Shown one piece after another: positions 18,075 to 25,615 of a stretch of DNA of 53,224 nt. The notes beneath the pieces were generated by a model. It was not told the DNA's origin. It saw only the letters and a program-made list of their open reading frames with translations, and searched no databases. Made by a program: the position numbers and the translations under genes. Source of the DNA: a virus; the IMG/VR virus record IMGVR_UViG_3300044533_001533, positions 1 through 53,224 of that record. One strand, given 5' to 3'. Position 1 is the stretch's first letter. The number at the start of each line of letters is the position of its first letter.

Positions 18075-18407
18075 TTAGTTGTTTGCAAGCACTGTATTTA
18101 AAAGAGCGTTTGCATCTGCTAGTTTAACTCCAGAAGCGGCTTCAATAATTTTATAAACTGTTGGAAGGTCTAAGACCTCTTCTAGTTTACTAATATCTTT
18201 AGACAGGTCTGGATTGTACTGCTCCATAGCAATTTGTACGCACTCAATAAGAAGAGTCATTGACTTATCGTTATCTTCTGCTACCCCTGCTACCTGCTCA
18301 AACTTTTTCATAAATGGACGAAGCAGAGAAATCTTAAGTGAGCGTACCTTAATTTTTGTGCCGTCCATGAGAACAAGTTCTTCACCCTCGTGTACTGTTG
18401 TTGCCAT
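18075..18407 (-). CDS. Tail assembly chaperone, short paralogue (gpG-like)
   Basis: This 110-residue protein is a single copy of the chaperone N-domain. It aligns with the start of the neighbouring 231-residue gene: shared MATT start, DGT(K/E)(I/L), LKI..LR.FM, LIECV.I.M.QY.P, and DLPTVYK(I/V)(I/L)(E/D)AA(S/A)G(V/I)K. In most siphoviruses the short form (gpG) and long form (gpGT) come from one gene by frameshifting; here they are separate genes. It is expected to coat the tape measure during tail assembly. SD AGGAGG lies before ATG 18407, and an extended -10 box sits 29 nt upstream of the start, so it can be expressed independently of the long form. Confidence 0.85.
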   Translation of the reverse strand: MATTVHEGEELVLMDGTKIKVRSLKISLLRPFMKKFEQVAGVAEDNDKSMTLLIECVQIAMEQYNPDLSKDISKLEEVLDLPTVYKIIEAASGVKLADANALLNTVLANN

Positions 18408-18436
18408 TTGTGTATCCTCCTATATAGGCTATGTCA

Positions 18437-18445
18437 ATTATAGCA
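18437..18445 (-). promoter_or_regulatory. Extended -10 promoter box (TGCTATAAT)
   Basis: TGCTATAAT lies in the 46 bp gap between the two chaperone genes and should drive the short chaperone and the tape measure. The expected leader, about 20 nt, contains AGGAGG. No clear -35 element is visible. Confidence 0.55.
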
Positions 18446-18453
18446 TAGGGAAG

Positions 18454-19149
18454 TTATTTTGTTAGATCTTCGTAATCCAAACCCATACCTATACCAAACC
18501 CTGCTTTCTGTGCATTAGGTCCTTGTAATGCTAAAATATCGTTGCCGTCAACAGTTTTTCCTTTGCTAAAAACTCTTGCTTTCATATCTTCCCATTCCCT
18601 TTGACCTTTATCTTTATTTGATTCTTTGTCTAGGTCTACCCCCTGAATTGCAGCCAAGAATTTTTTTTCTGTATAGTCTAATTCTCTAATTACCTCTAGG
18701 GTTGCCATTAACTCTGGCATTGATAAAGAAGTTTCTAACTCTTGGTAGTCTTTCCAAATACCGAGCAAAAATACCTCTGCTTCTAGTTTTGCAAGGTCTA
18801 GGGTTTCCCAGGTTTGACCACTACCAATTGCTTGATCCTTTACTGGCTCTTCTAACTTTTTATTAATCTTAATGCCAGCAGCGGCATCTAGTACTTTATA
18901 TACGGTGGGCATATCTATACTGTCCTCAACATCCTTAACAGTACCTGAAATTTTAGGATAGTATTGTTTCATACAGATTCTAACACATTCTATTAATATA
19001 CCAATTGCGTCATCATCATTTTTTGTGTTTTTAATATTATTAAATGTCAACATGAACTCACGAAGATATTTTATTTTTAATGGTATTATTTCTAATTCTG
19101 TCCCATCAAATAAATAGACTATATCACTTTTATATATTGTAGTTGCCAT
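18454..19149 (-). CDS. Tail assembly chaperone, long paralogue (gpGT-like)
   Basis: This 231-residue protein consists of the same N-domain as the short chaperone (about 1-100) fused in frame to a C-terminal extension (about 115-231) with LDLAKLEAEVFLLGIWKDY and ELDYTEKKFLAAIQGVDLD. I recognise this extension as the tape-measure-recruiting T-like part of actinophage and Gram-positive phage chaperones. No frameshift is needed to make it. The start codon is 8 nt after a TGATAGAAT box with no ribosome-binding site, so the message is probably leaderless. It is separated from the major tail gene by an intrinsic terminator, so the chaperone is kept at a lower level than the tube protein. Confidence 0.85.
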   Translation of the reverse strand: MATTIYKSDIVYLFDGTELEIIPLKIKYLREFMLTFNNIKNTKNDDDAIGILIECVRICMKQYYPKISGTVKDVEDSIDMPTVYKVLDAAAGIKINKKLEEPVKDQAIGSGQTWETLDLAKLEAEVFLLGIWKDYQELETSLSMPELMATLEVIRELDYTEKKFLAAIQGVDLDKESNKDKGQREWEDMKARVFSKGKTVDGNDILALQGPNAQKAGFGIGMGLDYEDLTK

Positions 19150-19157
19150 AGAATTCT

Positions 19158-19166
19158 ATTCTATCA
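19158..19166 (-). promoter_or_regulatory. Extended -10 promoter box (TGATAGAAT), leaderless
   Basis: TGATAGAAT ends 8 nt before ATG 19149, and there is no Shine-Dalgarno in between. The box lies just after the terminator of the tail tube gene, which supports a restart of transcription here. The hexamer differs from TATAAT at one position. Confidence 0.45.
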
Positions 19167-19173
19167 CAAACAC

Positions 19174-19203
19174 AACAAAAAACCCACCTCCGAAGAAGTG
19201 GGT
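19174..19203 (-). terminator. Rho-independent terminator after the major tail gene
   Basis: On the minus strand a stem of ACCCAC/GTGGGT, extended by further pairs around a TTCG tetraloop, is followed by TTTTTTGTTGTG. It sits 23 bp downstream of the major tail protein stop. This is the strongest minus-strand terminator in the window and should set the tube-to-chaperone ratio. Confidence 0.88.
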
Positions 19204-19225
19204 ATTTGTTTAATCTGAATTTAGA

Positions 19226-19858
19226 TTATGATTGACCGTATGTGCGATCTACGATTTTACCGTAAGATCCTGATGTATCTTCTGGCAATAAACGGAATGA
19301 TACTTCAAACATTGAAGCCTCATCACGCTTTGCTGATACAGTTACGTTTTCAATTGACAAAGCACGGTATGCTGTGTAAACTCTTTCAACATCGGCTGCA
19401 GTTGCTGGGTTTCCAGTTCCTGGGCCAACAGCAACTAATCCTCGCTCCAATGGAACTTCTCCAATGTCGCCAGCAGAAAGATTTAATGTTCTTCCTGTAG
19501 ATGCTGCCTTGTTTCCTGAAATTTCGTCATCAGAATACGCTAGAGCAAGAAGCAAGTTTTCTAAAGTTGCTTCGGCAAAGGCTGTTGCAAGATTTACCTG
19601 CATACCTTGCTTAAATAGTCTAGCAACGTCAAGAACCTGATCTACCTGGACTTCACCGAAATCTGGTTGGAACTGTAATTCAAGACCGTTCATTGTATAA
19701 CCTACGTTAGTGTAGTCTGCTTCATCTGTAAGTGTATCCTTAAAAGACTCACTTGCATCAAATGTTTCCAGTGTTGCTGGAGTTAAAGTTGTGTCAGCAA
19801 TAAAAAGTGCTGCTGCACCAACGATAATGTTGTTCGACGTACCACGGCTATATGGCAT
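19226..19858 (-). CDS. Major tail (tube) protein
   Basis: This 210-residue protein has the composition and order of siphoviral tube proteins: an N-terminal arm (MPYSRGTSNNIIVGAAALFI), a beta-sandwich core (VGYTMNGLELQFQPDFGEVQ, SASMFEVSFRLLPEDTS-like strands) and a central helix (LATAFAEATLENLLLALAYS). Its place between the tail terminator and the chaperones supports the call. It has its own extended -10 promoter about 60 bp upstream, a GAGGT ribosome-binding site and a strong terminator after the stop, so it forms a single-gene high-expression unit within the morphogenesis block. Confidence 0.9.
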   Translation of the reverse strand: MPYSRGTSNNIIVGAAALFIADTTLTPATLETFDASESFKDTLTDEADYTNVGYTMNGLELQFQPDFGEVQVDQVLDVARLFKQGMQVNLATAFAEATLENLLLALAYSDDEISGNKAASTGRTLNLSAGDIGEVPLERGLVAVGPGTGNPATAADVERVYTAYRALSIENVTVSAKRDEASMFEVSFRLLPEDTSGSYGKIVDRTYGQS

Positions 19859-19920
19859 GTATTTTACCTCTTTTCATAATAGTAGATATTAAGTTGTATG
19901 GCGTTGTTTCCTCGATACTA

Positions 19921-19929
19921 ATTATATCA
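19921..19929 (-). promoter_or_regulatory. Extended -10 promoter box (TGATATAAT) of the tail tube gene
   Basis: TGATATAAT precedes a leader of about 56 nt, the longest among the promoters found here, ending with GAGGTAAA and ATG 19858. A long leader on an abundant structural transcript could affect stability; no strong hairpin is evident. Confidence 0.55.
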
Positions 19930-19934
19930 CCGTT

Positions 19935-20513
19935 TTAAGAATATCGTTTATTTGAACCTTGCACGCTTACCGTATGATAGTCATACTCAATAACTAACTT
20001 GTTTAGCCCCAAGGTTCTAGCAGAAGCCAACTCTACGATATCCCTGCTTTCATCTGCTTGATACACCTTCAAGTTATGAAAAAATACATTTTTAGGGATT
20101 ACGGCACCCGCCTCATCCTCTATATCATTATTTGCTATCCAAAAGTTTAAGGCTTGGGCTGCAACATCTTCTCGATCAAGACATTCTATTATTACCCTAG
20201 TTGTATCAAATAATTTAGAAAGATTAGGGCTATAAATAAAATATATTAACTGTTCTCTTTTATGCTTGTAAAATGGGGTAGGTCTAAATCTCATAAGTCT
20301 ATCAAATATAATTACGGTAGTATCAGGATTATTTCTAATAAAAGGAATGTCATTATATATACCTTCTACACTGTCAGGTACTTGAGCGGGAAAAAATGGC
20401 TGAAATGGTTCAAGTCCAGTTGGCATTAAATCAAACTCTTGAAGTTCGCTGTGAATAAAAGCGTTAATAAATATTGGGGGAAACCCAGTTTCTTTTGATA
20501 CTAAAGAGGTCAT
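19935..20513 (-). CDS. Tail terminator-like protein
   Basis: This 192-residue protein lies between the neck proteins and the tube protein, the usual place of the tail terminator that caps the tube and joins it to the head. It includes an alternation of strands and helices (TVIIFDRLMRFRPTPFYKHK, LIYFIYSPNLSKLFDTTRVI, LNFWIANNDIE) consistent with the alpha/beta terminator fold. Sequence similarity to named terminators is not obvious to me, so the assignment rests on synteny and secondary structure. Its start comes 4 nt after the stop of the upstream gene. Confidence 0.65.
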   Translation of the reverse strand: MTSLVSKETGFPPIFINAFIHSELQEFDLMPTGLEPFQPFFPAQVPDSVEGIYNDIPFIRNNPDTTVIIFDRLMRFRPTPFYKHKREQLIYFIYSPNLSKLFDTTRVIIECLDREDVAAQALNFWIANNDIEDEAGAVIPKNVFFHNLKVYQADESRDIVELASARTLGLNKLVIEYDYHTVSVQGSNKRYS

Positions 20514-20517
20514 AATA

Positions 20518-21195
20518 CTATTCTACACCAATCTTTGCATTAACAATCCATCTAAATCCAGTATCTACACCTTTTGACTTGCCTAGTCTTGCCCCAGACT
20601 TTATTTGTTTTTTAAATATTACTGGTTTTTTAATGTAGTCATATATACCGCTAGCACGTAAAAATGATTGTTTAAAATACCTTAAAATAAATTCGTCTAT
20701 TGTTTTTTCAAAAGATCCTTGAGCCTGACTTCCTCCAGGATTTCTAACTGTTACAGAATTTTTAGTAAATACAGTTTCACCACCTTCATTAAAAACAAGA
20801 ACTGGAGATTTTACTGGTTTAATGACAACTGGAATTCCTTCTTCCATAATCTTAGCCTTATTATAGAATGGCACATTTGATTCTTTTTTTACACTTCTTG
20901 ATTGTGTAAATGTTGAATTAATGCTTAGTCCTAAATTGCTAACAGTATAATTAATGTTAAATAGTCTTGCGCTTGGACTGCCTGTTTGATACCACTCATA
21001 TACGTGCTGAAGTGCTGCAGGATTTCCTCTTGCAGAAACATCTACATATTTAGCCATTGCATCTATTGTTTCAATTCCTAAGTTTTTTAAAAAAATTGTT
21101 TTACCTTTTTGAGCACCATCTAAAAAACCAAATGCATATTGGACTATGTTGTTCATTTCTTTATTAAAACTTGCTGTGTTGGTTCTAACTATCAT
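20518..21195 (-). CDS. Neck/tail-completion protein
   Basis: This 225-residue basic protein sits between a stopper-like protein and the tail terminator. It begins with an alpha-helical segment (MNNIVQYAFGFLDGAQKGKT, DAMAKYVDVSARG), as in HK97 gp10-like tail-completion proteins, and has a longer C-terminal part with clustered Lys (KKPVIFKKQIKSGARLGK). It is coupled to its neighbour by a 1 bp TAATG overlap. The role (head-tail joining) is inferred from gene order; no enzymatic motif is present. Confidence 0.65.
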   Translation of the reverse strand: MIVRTNTASFNKEMNNIVQYAFGFLDGAQKGKTIFLKNLGIETIDAMAKYVDVSARGNPAALQHVYEWYQTGSPSARLFNINYTVSNLGLSINSTFTQSRSVKKESNVPFYNKAKIMEEGIPVVIKPVKSPVLVFNEGGETVFTKNSVTVRNPGGSQAQGSFEKTIDEFILRYFKQSFLRASGIYDYIKKPVIFKKQIKSGARLGKSKGVDTGFRWIVNAKIGVE

Positions 21196-21641
21196 TAGTC
21201 TTCTACTGTTTGATTTTCTGTTCTACGTAATAAAAACTTAAAATATTCTACTGATCCAAAAGGACCAGAAAATGGTTCTACTGTTGCTATCTCATAGATT
21301 GTTCCACGTCCAGACCTTGACCCTGCTGTTTCTCTATAAATAAGTTCATCGTTAGCATTACGAATATTTGTAATTAAAATGTTTGTAATAGCATTATCTG
21401 TTTTATTTGATGATACCCTAGGATCTGATTTTGTTCTTGCTATTAGTTTATTTTCATGTTGTAGAAATGCTTCTGGTTTGATTTGTTCAGTACCCGCTCC
21501 ACCTACAGATGTAGCATTACATATAATTGTTCTATCATAAAACCAAGTTCTGCTTGCTTGTCCGTATTGAGTTTGATTTATTATTGGATAGTATAAATCA
21601 GCCTTCATTGGATAAAGAAAGTCTGTTGTGCAGTCTTCCAT
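21195..21641 (-). CDS. Head-tail stopper-like protein
   Basis: This 148-residue beta-rich protein is placed right after the adaptor-like gene, as the stopper (SPP1 gp16-like) is. Pattern features are an N-terminal strand with ADLYYPIINQTQYGQ, a middle NATSVGG turn and C-terminal strands (YEIATVEPFSGP, YFKFLLRR). In such proteins the beta-barrel seals the channel after packaging. The start ATG overlaps the preceding stop by 1 bp; an internal Met at residue 12 is an alternative start without a better ribosome-binding site. Confidence 0.65.
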   Translation of the reverse strand: MEDCTTDFLYPMKADLYYPIINQTQYGQASRTWFYDRTIICNATSVGGAGTEQIKPEAFLQHENKLIARTKSDPRVSSNKTDNAITNILITNIRNANDELIYRETAGSRSGRGTIYEIATVEPFSGPFGSVEYFKFLLRRTENQTVED

Positions 21642-22627
21642 TATAATACTCCTGGACGGATGATATTCTCTTTATATTTTTCTAAAATTTTATCTACTAA
21701 TATATTGCCAGTGCCTTCTATTAAGCGATCATCATATTGAATTTTATATTGATCAGTGCTAAAACTTTTAACATATCTCTTGTAATAGTCCATTTTGCCA
21801 CACTTAATATCATCAATTAACATTAATGTTGCATCTTGAATATCATAAGGAACAACTTTATATCCAGTCTCTAACAACATAATGTAATCTGCTCCTTCTG
21901 GAAATGCAACTCCAGGAACGACAGTTTGAGTATGTCCACTATCTTCTGTATCAAACATGCTAATAGAATCTGAGTATCCTAATGGAATACGTGCATATCT
22001 TCGTTCTGCCCGATTTATAGAATCAACTGCCTCCATTGGATCTTTAGTAATTGCTGTTTTATCTTTAGTAATTAAAAAAGTATAGTCTAATAACTCTGGT
22101 CCGTCTGCGTTGTCTATATCATAAACTAGTTGTGCATTTTCATATACTTTTAAAATTTTGTGAGTTCTTTTCCAAAGCGGTAAATAATCATTTCCTTGTC
22201 CAACAACTTCTAAATAAGTTCTATCATAATAAAATCCACCGACAGCAGCATCAATAATTGCTCTTGCTAAATTTTCATAACCTGTATAAAGTGCTATGTC
22301 GGTTGCTGTGCCAGATACGGCTAAAGGTGTTGGATCTACGTATGGTCTCATAATTTCTAAATTATCTTGTACTACAATATCACCACGTACAATGTTTGCT
22401 CCAGAAGATCCACCATCTTCATAAATTGTTAAAGCATATGATTTATCATATTTAACAAAATCATCATCTAAAGAGTAGGTTATTTTTTTACTAGCATTAG
22501 ACTCAATGGTCTCTTCAATTTCTGTTAATTCTGCAACATTTTCAATAACAATAACATAGTCAGCATTAGCATCTGGAACTGTATAGGTTACAGAAAGTGG
22601 ATAGGGTGGAAGACGTAATATTTGCAT
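21641..22627 (-). CDS. Head-tail connector/adaptor-like protein with N-terminal extension
   Basis: This protein has 328 residues. The C-terminal third (IQDATLMLIDDIKCGKMDYY, VKSFSTDQYKIQYDDRLIEG, ILVDKILEKYKENIIRPG) looks like the helical adaptor that docks under the portal (HK97 gp6/SPP1 gp15 type). The N-terminal 200 residues form an unusual beta-rich extension (VIVIENVAELTEIEETIES, YALTIYEDGG) that adaptors normally lack. It follows the SAP-like gene with a 2 bp gap. The adaptor role is supported by synteny; the extension might decorate the neck. Confidence 0.7.
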   Translation of the reverse strand: MQILRLPPYPLSVTYTVPDANADYVIVIENVAELTEIEETIESNASKKITYSLDDDFVKYDKSYALTIYEDGGSSGANIVRGDIVVQDNLEIMRPYVDPTPLAVSGTATDIALYTGYENLARAIIDAAVGGFYYDRTYLEVVGQGNDYLPLWKRTHKILKVYENAQLVYDIDNADGPELLDYTFLITKDKTAITKDPMEAVDSINRAERRYARIPLGYSDSISMFDTEDSGHTQTVVPGVAFPEGADYIMLLETGYKVVPYDIQDATLMLIDDIKCGKMDYYKRYVKSFSTDQYKIQYDDRLIEGTGNILVDKILEKYKENIIRPGVL

Positions 22628-22629
22628 TT

Positions 22630-22983
22630 TTATTTACCGTAATATGATGCTACCTCTTCAGGTGGTGCAATTCTTACCAACCTGTGGGTTAACCATTTTT
22701 CGGATGCCTCCTTTGAGACTATGTTGTACCCTACCTTAAGAGCACCTAGGTTATCCATGTGTAGGTTTCTTTCTGAGTATAACGCTATTTTGTTTATCAT
22801 ACTTTTTGCTTTATCTGCTTCTTGAACTTGTTCTTCTGTTTTTTCTGGTGGAATCCAACTAGCCAAGATTTCTAAAATTTCAAGTTTAGTGGTTGATTCA
22901 AACAACTCTATATTATTTTTTTTTGCATATGCCTTTAATGCCATTACAGTTTTAGTCGATAATTCTTCTATTGTTAAACTCAT
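22630..22983 (-). CDS. SAP/Rho-N-like small protein in the head-neck block
   Basis: This protein has 117 residues. Residues about 10-45 (VMALKAYAKKNNIELFESTT then KLEILEILASWIP) form the helix-turn-helix of a SAP/Rho-N/LEM-like nucleic-acid-binding domain, a module often found after major capsid genes in actinophages. The C-terminal half (ERNLHMDNLGALKVGYNIV, WLTHRLVRIAPPEEVASYYG) is unlike the domain and probably structural. SD AGGAG precedes ATG 22983, and an extended -10 box lies directly after the capsid terminator, so this gene starts the neck operon. The function is unknown; a capsid-DNA or minor head role is possible. Confidence 0.7.
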   Translation of the reverse strand: MSLTIEELSTKTVMALKAYAKKNNIELFESTTKLEILEILASWIPPEKTEEQVQEADKAKSMINKIALYSERNLHMDNLGALKVGYNIVSKEASEKWLTHRLVRIAPPEEVASYYGK

Positions 22984-23005
22984 AATTCTCCTATGCTTAT
23001 TTGTA

Positions 23006-23014
23006 ATTATACCA
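23006..23014 (-). promoter_or_regulatory. Extended -10 promoter box (TGGTATAAT) of the neck operon
   Basis: TGGTATAAT lies immediately after the T-rich tail of the capsid terminator, with about 15 nt of leader and an AGGAG ribosome-binding site. Terminator and promoter are joined without a gap, so transcription of the neck genes is set separately from the capsid gene. Confidence 0.55.
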
Positions 23015-23052
23015 GAATAAGAATAAGGCGGGTAGTTTTTACGCTACCCGCC
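23015..23052 (-). terminator. Intrinsic terminator after the major capsid gene
   Basis: A 9 bp perfect stem, GGCGGGTAG/CTACCCGCC (23027-23052), with an 8 nt loop is followed on the minus strand by TTATTCTTATTC. The T tract is interrupted, so termination may be partial. It lies 22 bp beyond the capsid stop. Confidence 0.8.
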
Positions 23053-23074
23053 CTAATATTTGATCTTTTAGATC

Positions 23075-24226
23075 TTAGGAATCAGCGCTATCTGAGTCAA
23101 CATAAGCGACTGCATCTAGTTCTTCCCATTGGATACCAAAGCGTACAAATACTGTGTACTCAATTGTATCTTTCTTTGGCTTGTATTCACGGTTTACAGT
23201 GATGTCTCTCTGGAAACCCCATACACGGTTCTGAGGGAATGTCAAATCGACATAACCTGCAGGGTAGTAAGGAACTTCTAGAACGTCTACACCAAGTACA
23301 CGGGTTGTGCGTGAGTTGCCAGTTGTCTGTGCACCACCATCAAGGAATGCTTGACGATTTGCTTCAGTACTTCCTGGACGGTTAGCAAATGCTTCTGCAA
23401 CTGCATCAGCAAGTGTACCGTTGTTACGAACAATACCAGCAAAAGCATCAGTACCTGCGTAGAACTTAAGGTTTGACTTAAGTGCACGATACTTACGAGG
23501 CATTGCTAATAGCAAGCCTTGCATTACTGATGTTGAGTAGTTGTTGTCTGAAACTGTTGCAGCATATTCGTGAGCGTCGTTTCCGACTGTTCCACGAGTT
23601 TGCTTAACAAAGCCAGGCATGATGGAAAGGAAGGCATCTGCGCCTGATCCTAGACCATTAATTGCAAGGTCTTCAATATCGTTAGCGAATGCATTGGTCA
23701 TTAAGCGAACTAAATGATCTTCAAGTGCTCCACCTTCAATATTGTCTTCTAGTGCTTCAGTTGATACTTCCCAATCAAGACGAATCTTTTTGGTAGTTAA
23801 TTCAACCTTTGAGAATGTTGCACCAATGTTTGTGTAATCTGGTGCGCCTTGTGCGGCTGCACGGATAACACGCTCTCCAACGTTGACCTTTTCGATCTCC
23901 ATTGTATTGGCACGCATTGTAACTCTACGACCATCTTTAGCGAGAACTGTTGCATCCCACACATAGTCGATGAAGCGACGTGCTTGTTCTGGTGCTAGAA
24001 TACCACCTGCTGCGCCTGTTGGGTTTACTGCGTTTGCTCCAGATGTTGATCCGAATGCTGCAGTTGCAGTGTTACCAAGTTGTGATCCTACAGACGCTGC
24101 TGCAGAATCTAAACCAGTAGCACTACCTACGCCACCAGATACGAATGAGCCTTGAGAGTTAATCTCTGCGCCTGCTCCGCCTGATCCTGGGTAGTTTTTT
24201 TCTAGGTCTTTATTTTGTTCCGACAT
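23075..24226 (-). CDS. Major capsid protein (HK97 fold)
   Basis: The start is ATG 24226, eight nt after AGGAGG; an upstream GTG at 24235 lies inside that ribosome-binding site and is rejected. The 383-residue protein has a flexible Gly/Ala-rich N-arm (about 1-75), an E-loop/P-domain region and an A-domain. Clear capsid-like segments are LLAMPRKYRALKSNLKFYAG, TRVLGVDVLEVPYYPAG and the C-terminal VNREYKPKKDTIEYTVFVRF. It forms the icosahedral shell around the scaffold encoded just upstream. No separate N-terminal scaffold (delta) domain is seen, in line with scaffold being supplied by the protease gene. Confidence 0.93.
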   Translation of the reverse strand: MSEQNKDLEKNYPGSGGAGAEINSQGSFVSGGVGSATGLDSAAASVGSQLGNTATAAFGSTSGANAVNPTGAAGGILAPEQARRFIDYVWDATVLAKDGRRVTMRANTMEIEKVNVGERVIRAAAQGAPDYTNIGATFSKVELTTKKIRLDWEVSTEALEDNIEGGALEDHLVRLMTNAFANDIEDLAINGLGSGADAFLSIMPGFVKQTRGTVGNDAHEYAATVSDNNYSTSVMQGLLLAMPRKYRALKSNLKFYAGTDAFAGIVRNNGTLADAVAEAFANRPGSTEANRQAFLDGGAQTTGNSRTTRVLGVDVLEVPYYPAGYVDLTFPQNRVWGFQRDITVNREYKPKKDTIEYTVFVRFGIQWEELDAVAYVDSDSADS

Positions 24227-24254
24227 TATTTTCACCTCCTAGTGATTTTGTACT

Positions 24255-24815
24255 TTAGTTAAATAGGTCGGTTGATGTGAGGAAACGACCGCCCCATAGG
24301 GATTTCTGAACTTTTGAGGGTTCAAACTGCACGATCTCGCCTAGATCGCCAGACTTGCGGAAAGCGGTGTCTTGTTCTACAAGATCTACTCGCTTACCAA
24401 ACTCATTAAAAACTCCCTTTACATTTTTTACTTCATCAGATACGGTCTTAACCTCACCTGATACGGTGTCAAGAGACTTACTCAATGCAACAATTTGCTC
24501 GTGAAGAGACTTAACGGTTGTTGCTAAATCGCCAAAGGCATTTGTAAGAGAATTTTTGATTTCTGTAACTGCCTCAACAATTACTTCATCAGACTTTGCT
24601 ACAACAGTTTCAGTTGCAACAACTTCTCCCTCTTCTGTTTTTTCAACAGAAGAATCTGCACTACCATCGCTAGATTTAGCAAGAGCAAGTTCTTCAACTG
24701 CTGGTGCCTCCTCAGCAACTGCAACAGTTTCTTCAACTGCTACTGGCTGTGCCTCTGGAGCGACCTTTACTTCTTCAACTGCAGTGTCAACCACTGCTTC
24801 TGTTGTTTCAGTCAT
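24255..24815 (-). CDS. Nested in-frame scaffold protein (internal start)
   Basis: ATG 24813-24815, codon 254 of the protease gene, is preceded by AAAGGAGGTTAG at ideal spacing. This is one of the best ribosome-binding sites in the window, although it lies inside a coding frame. The product would be 186 residues, beginning MTETTEA, acidic and rich in Val/Glu/Ala with a coiled-coil segment. Lambda C/Nu3 is the precedent for a protease gene with an in-frame nested scaffold. The abundant scaffold would thus be made in excess over the protease fusion. The start is read directly; the biological use is inferred. Confidence 0.75.
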   Translation of the reverse strand: MTETTEAVVDTAVEEVKVAPEAQPVAVEETVAVAEEAPAVEELALAKSSDGSADSSVEKTEEGEVVATETVVAKSDEVIVEAVTEIKNSLTNAFGDLATTVKSLHEQIVALSKSLDTVSGEVKTVSDEVKNVKGVFNEFGKRVDLVEQDTAFRKSGDLGEIVQFEPSKVQKSLWGGRFLTSTDLFN

Positions 24816-25574
24816 AGGACTAACCTCCTTTGTAATCTTAATTGTACTAATGCCTTTAGCACTATCAACTAAGAACTTTAGTGTTTCTGTATTATTTTTG
24901 TCTCCCTTTTCAATAAAGCCAATGTTTTGCATTGCCTTTCCTGATGTAGGGCTTGTTTCGTTTTCAGACTCTGACACCATAACGATTCCAGTTTCTGAAT
25001 CCCAAAACACATTTTCAATTTCTGCCTTTGAAAGATATCCACTAACAACATTTTTACCATCTACCTTTTCGATAGATACAATGTTTGCAAATTGGTTTGC
25101 AGGATTATCAACCAACGACAACTCAAATAAATCATATTCTTTAATTACACGTATAGTTTTGCTTAGTTCTTCGTTGTATGCGTCGTCCCAATTTTTAATG
25201 TTACCGCCAATAGAAAAACCTTTGTATGTTCCGTCTAAAACCTTTTCCCATGCATCTTGTGCACCTTTTGAAACATATGCTGAAACATATACTCCACTAT
25301 AAAACTTCTTAACTGATGGATCAAAATAACGATCTTCTTTAAATGATACAATTTTTCCAACTGCGGATGGTTGGTGCATCTCACGCAAGTTTCCTCTAAA
25401 ATTTTTGAATGCTTCAACGCTTGACTCTGTTGTTACGATGTCGCCTTGCTTATCAATATTATCTAAAGTAGCAAAACCAGAAACCATACGACGCTCTATG
25501 TCTACTTTACCAATAGGCATTGATAGGCGAACGCTGTCGCCAGTAGTTTCCCAATGAGCCTTATTTATTAACAT
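24255..25574 (-). CDS. Prohead protease with fused scaffold domain
   Basis: This 439-residue fusion has an N-terminal protease (about 1-175) of the S78/XkdF-like head-maturation type. Candidate catalytic residues are His67 (EMHQPS), Ser121 (GFSIGG) and Glu151 (LFELSLVDNPAN); these positions closely parallel the His-Ser-Glu arrangement of HK97 protease. After a linker, residues 254-439 are Glu/Val/Ala-rich and coiled-coil-like (TTVKSLHEQIVALSKSLDTV), as in scaffolds. A strong internal start allows the scaffold to be made alone. An extended -10 box lies 10 nt before ATG 25574, which has no good ribosome-binding site. The C-terminus is probably trimmed by the protease during maturation. Confidence 0.88.
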   Translation of the reverse strand: MLINKAHWETTGDSVRLSMPIGKVDIERRMVSGFATLDNIDKQGDIVTTESSVEAFKNFRGNLREMHQPSAVGKIVSFKEDRYFDPSVKKFYSGVYVSAYVSKGAQDAWEKVLDGTYKGFSIGGNIKNWDDAYNEELSKTIRVIKEYDLFELSLVDNPANQFANIVSIEKVDGKNVVSGYLSKAEIENVFWDSETGIVMVSESENETSPTSGKAMQNIGFIEKGDKNNTETLKFLVDSAKGISTIKITKEVSPMTETTEAVVDTAVEEVKVAPEAQPVAVEETVAVAEEAPAVEELALAKSSDGSADSSVEKTEEGEVVATETVVAKSDEVIVEAVTEIKNSLTNAFGDLATTVKSLHEQIVALSKSLDTVSGEVKTVSDEVKNVKGVFNEFGKRVDLVEQDTAFRKSGDLGEIVQFEPSKVQKSLWGGRFLTSTDLFN

Positions 25575-25584
25575 ATCGTTATCT

Positions 25585-25593
25585 ATTATACCA
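25585..25593 (-). promoter_or_regulatory. Extended -10 promoter box (TGGTATAAT) of the protease-capsid unit
   Basis: TGGTATAAT is in the 41 bp gap between the portal and protease genes, with 10 nt to ATG 25574. The expected leader is only 3-4 nt. It should drive protease/scaffold and capsid up to the terminator at 23015-23052. Confidence 0.5.
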
Positions 25594-25615
25594 AATATTA
25601 TTACACTTATCTCAA

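Noticed and set aside
18400-18470. Programmed ribosomal frameshift between the two chaperone frames
   Set aside because: The genes are separated by 46 bp with their own start, ribosome-binding site and promoter box, and both contain the N-domain, so no frameshift is required.
23075-24235. GTG start of the capsid gene three codons upstream
   Set aside because: The GTG is part of the AGGAGGTG ribosome-binding site; ATG 24226 has ideal spacing.
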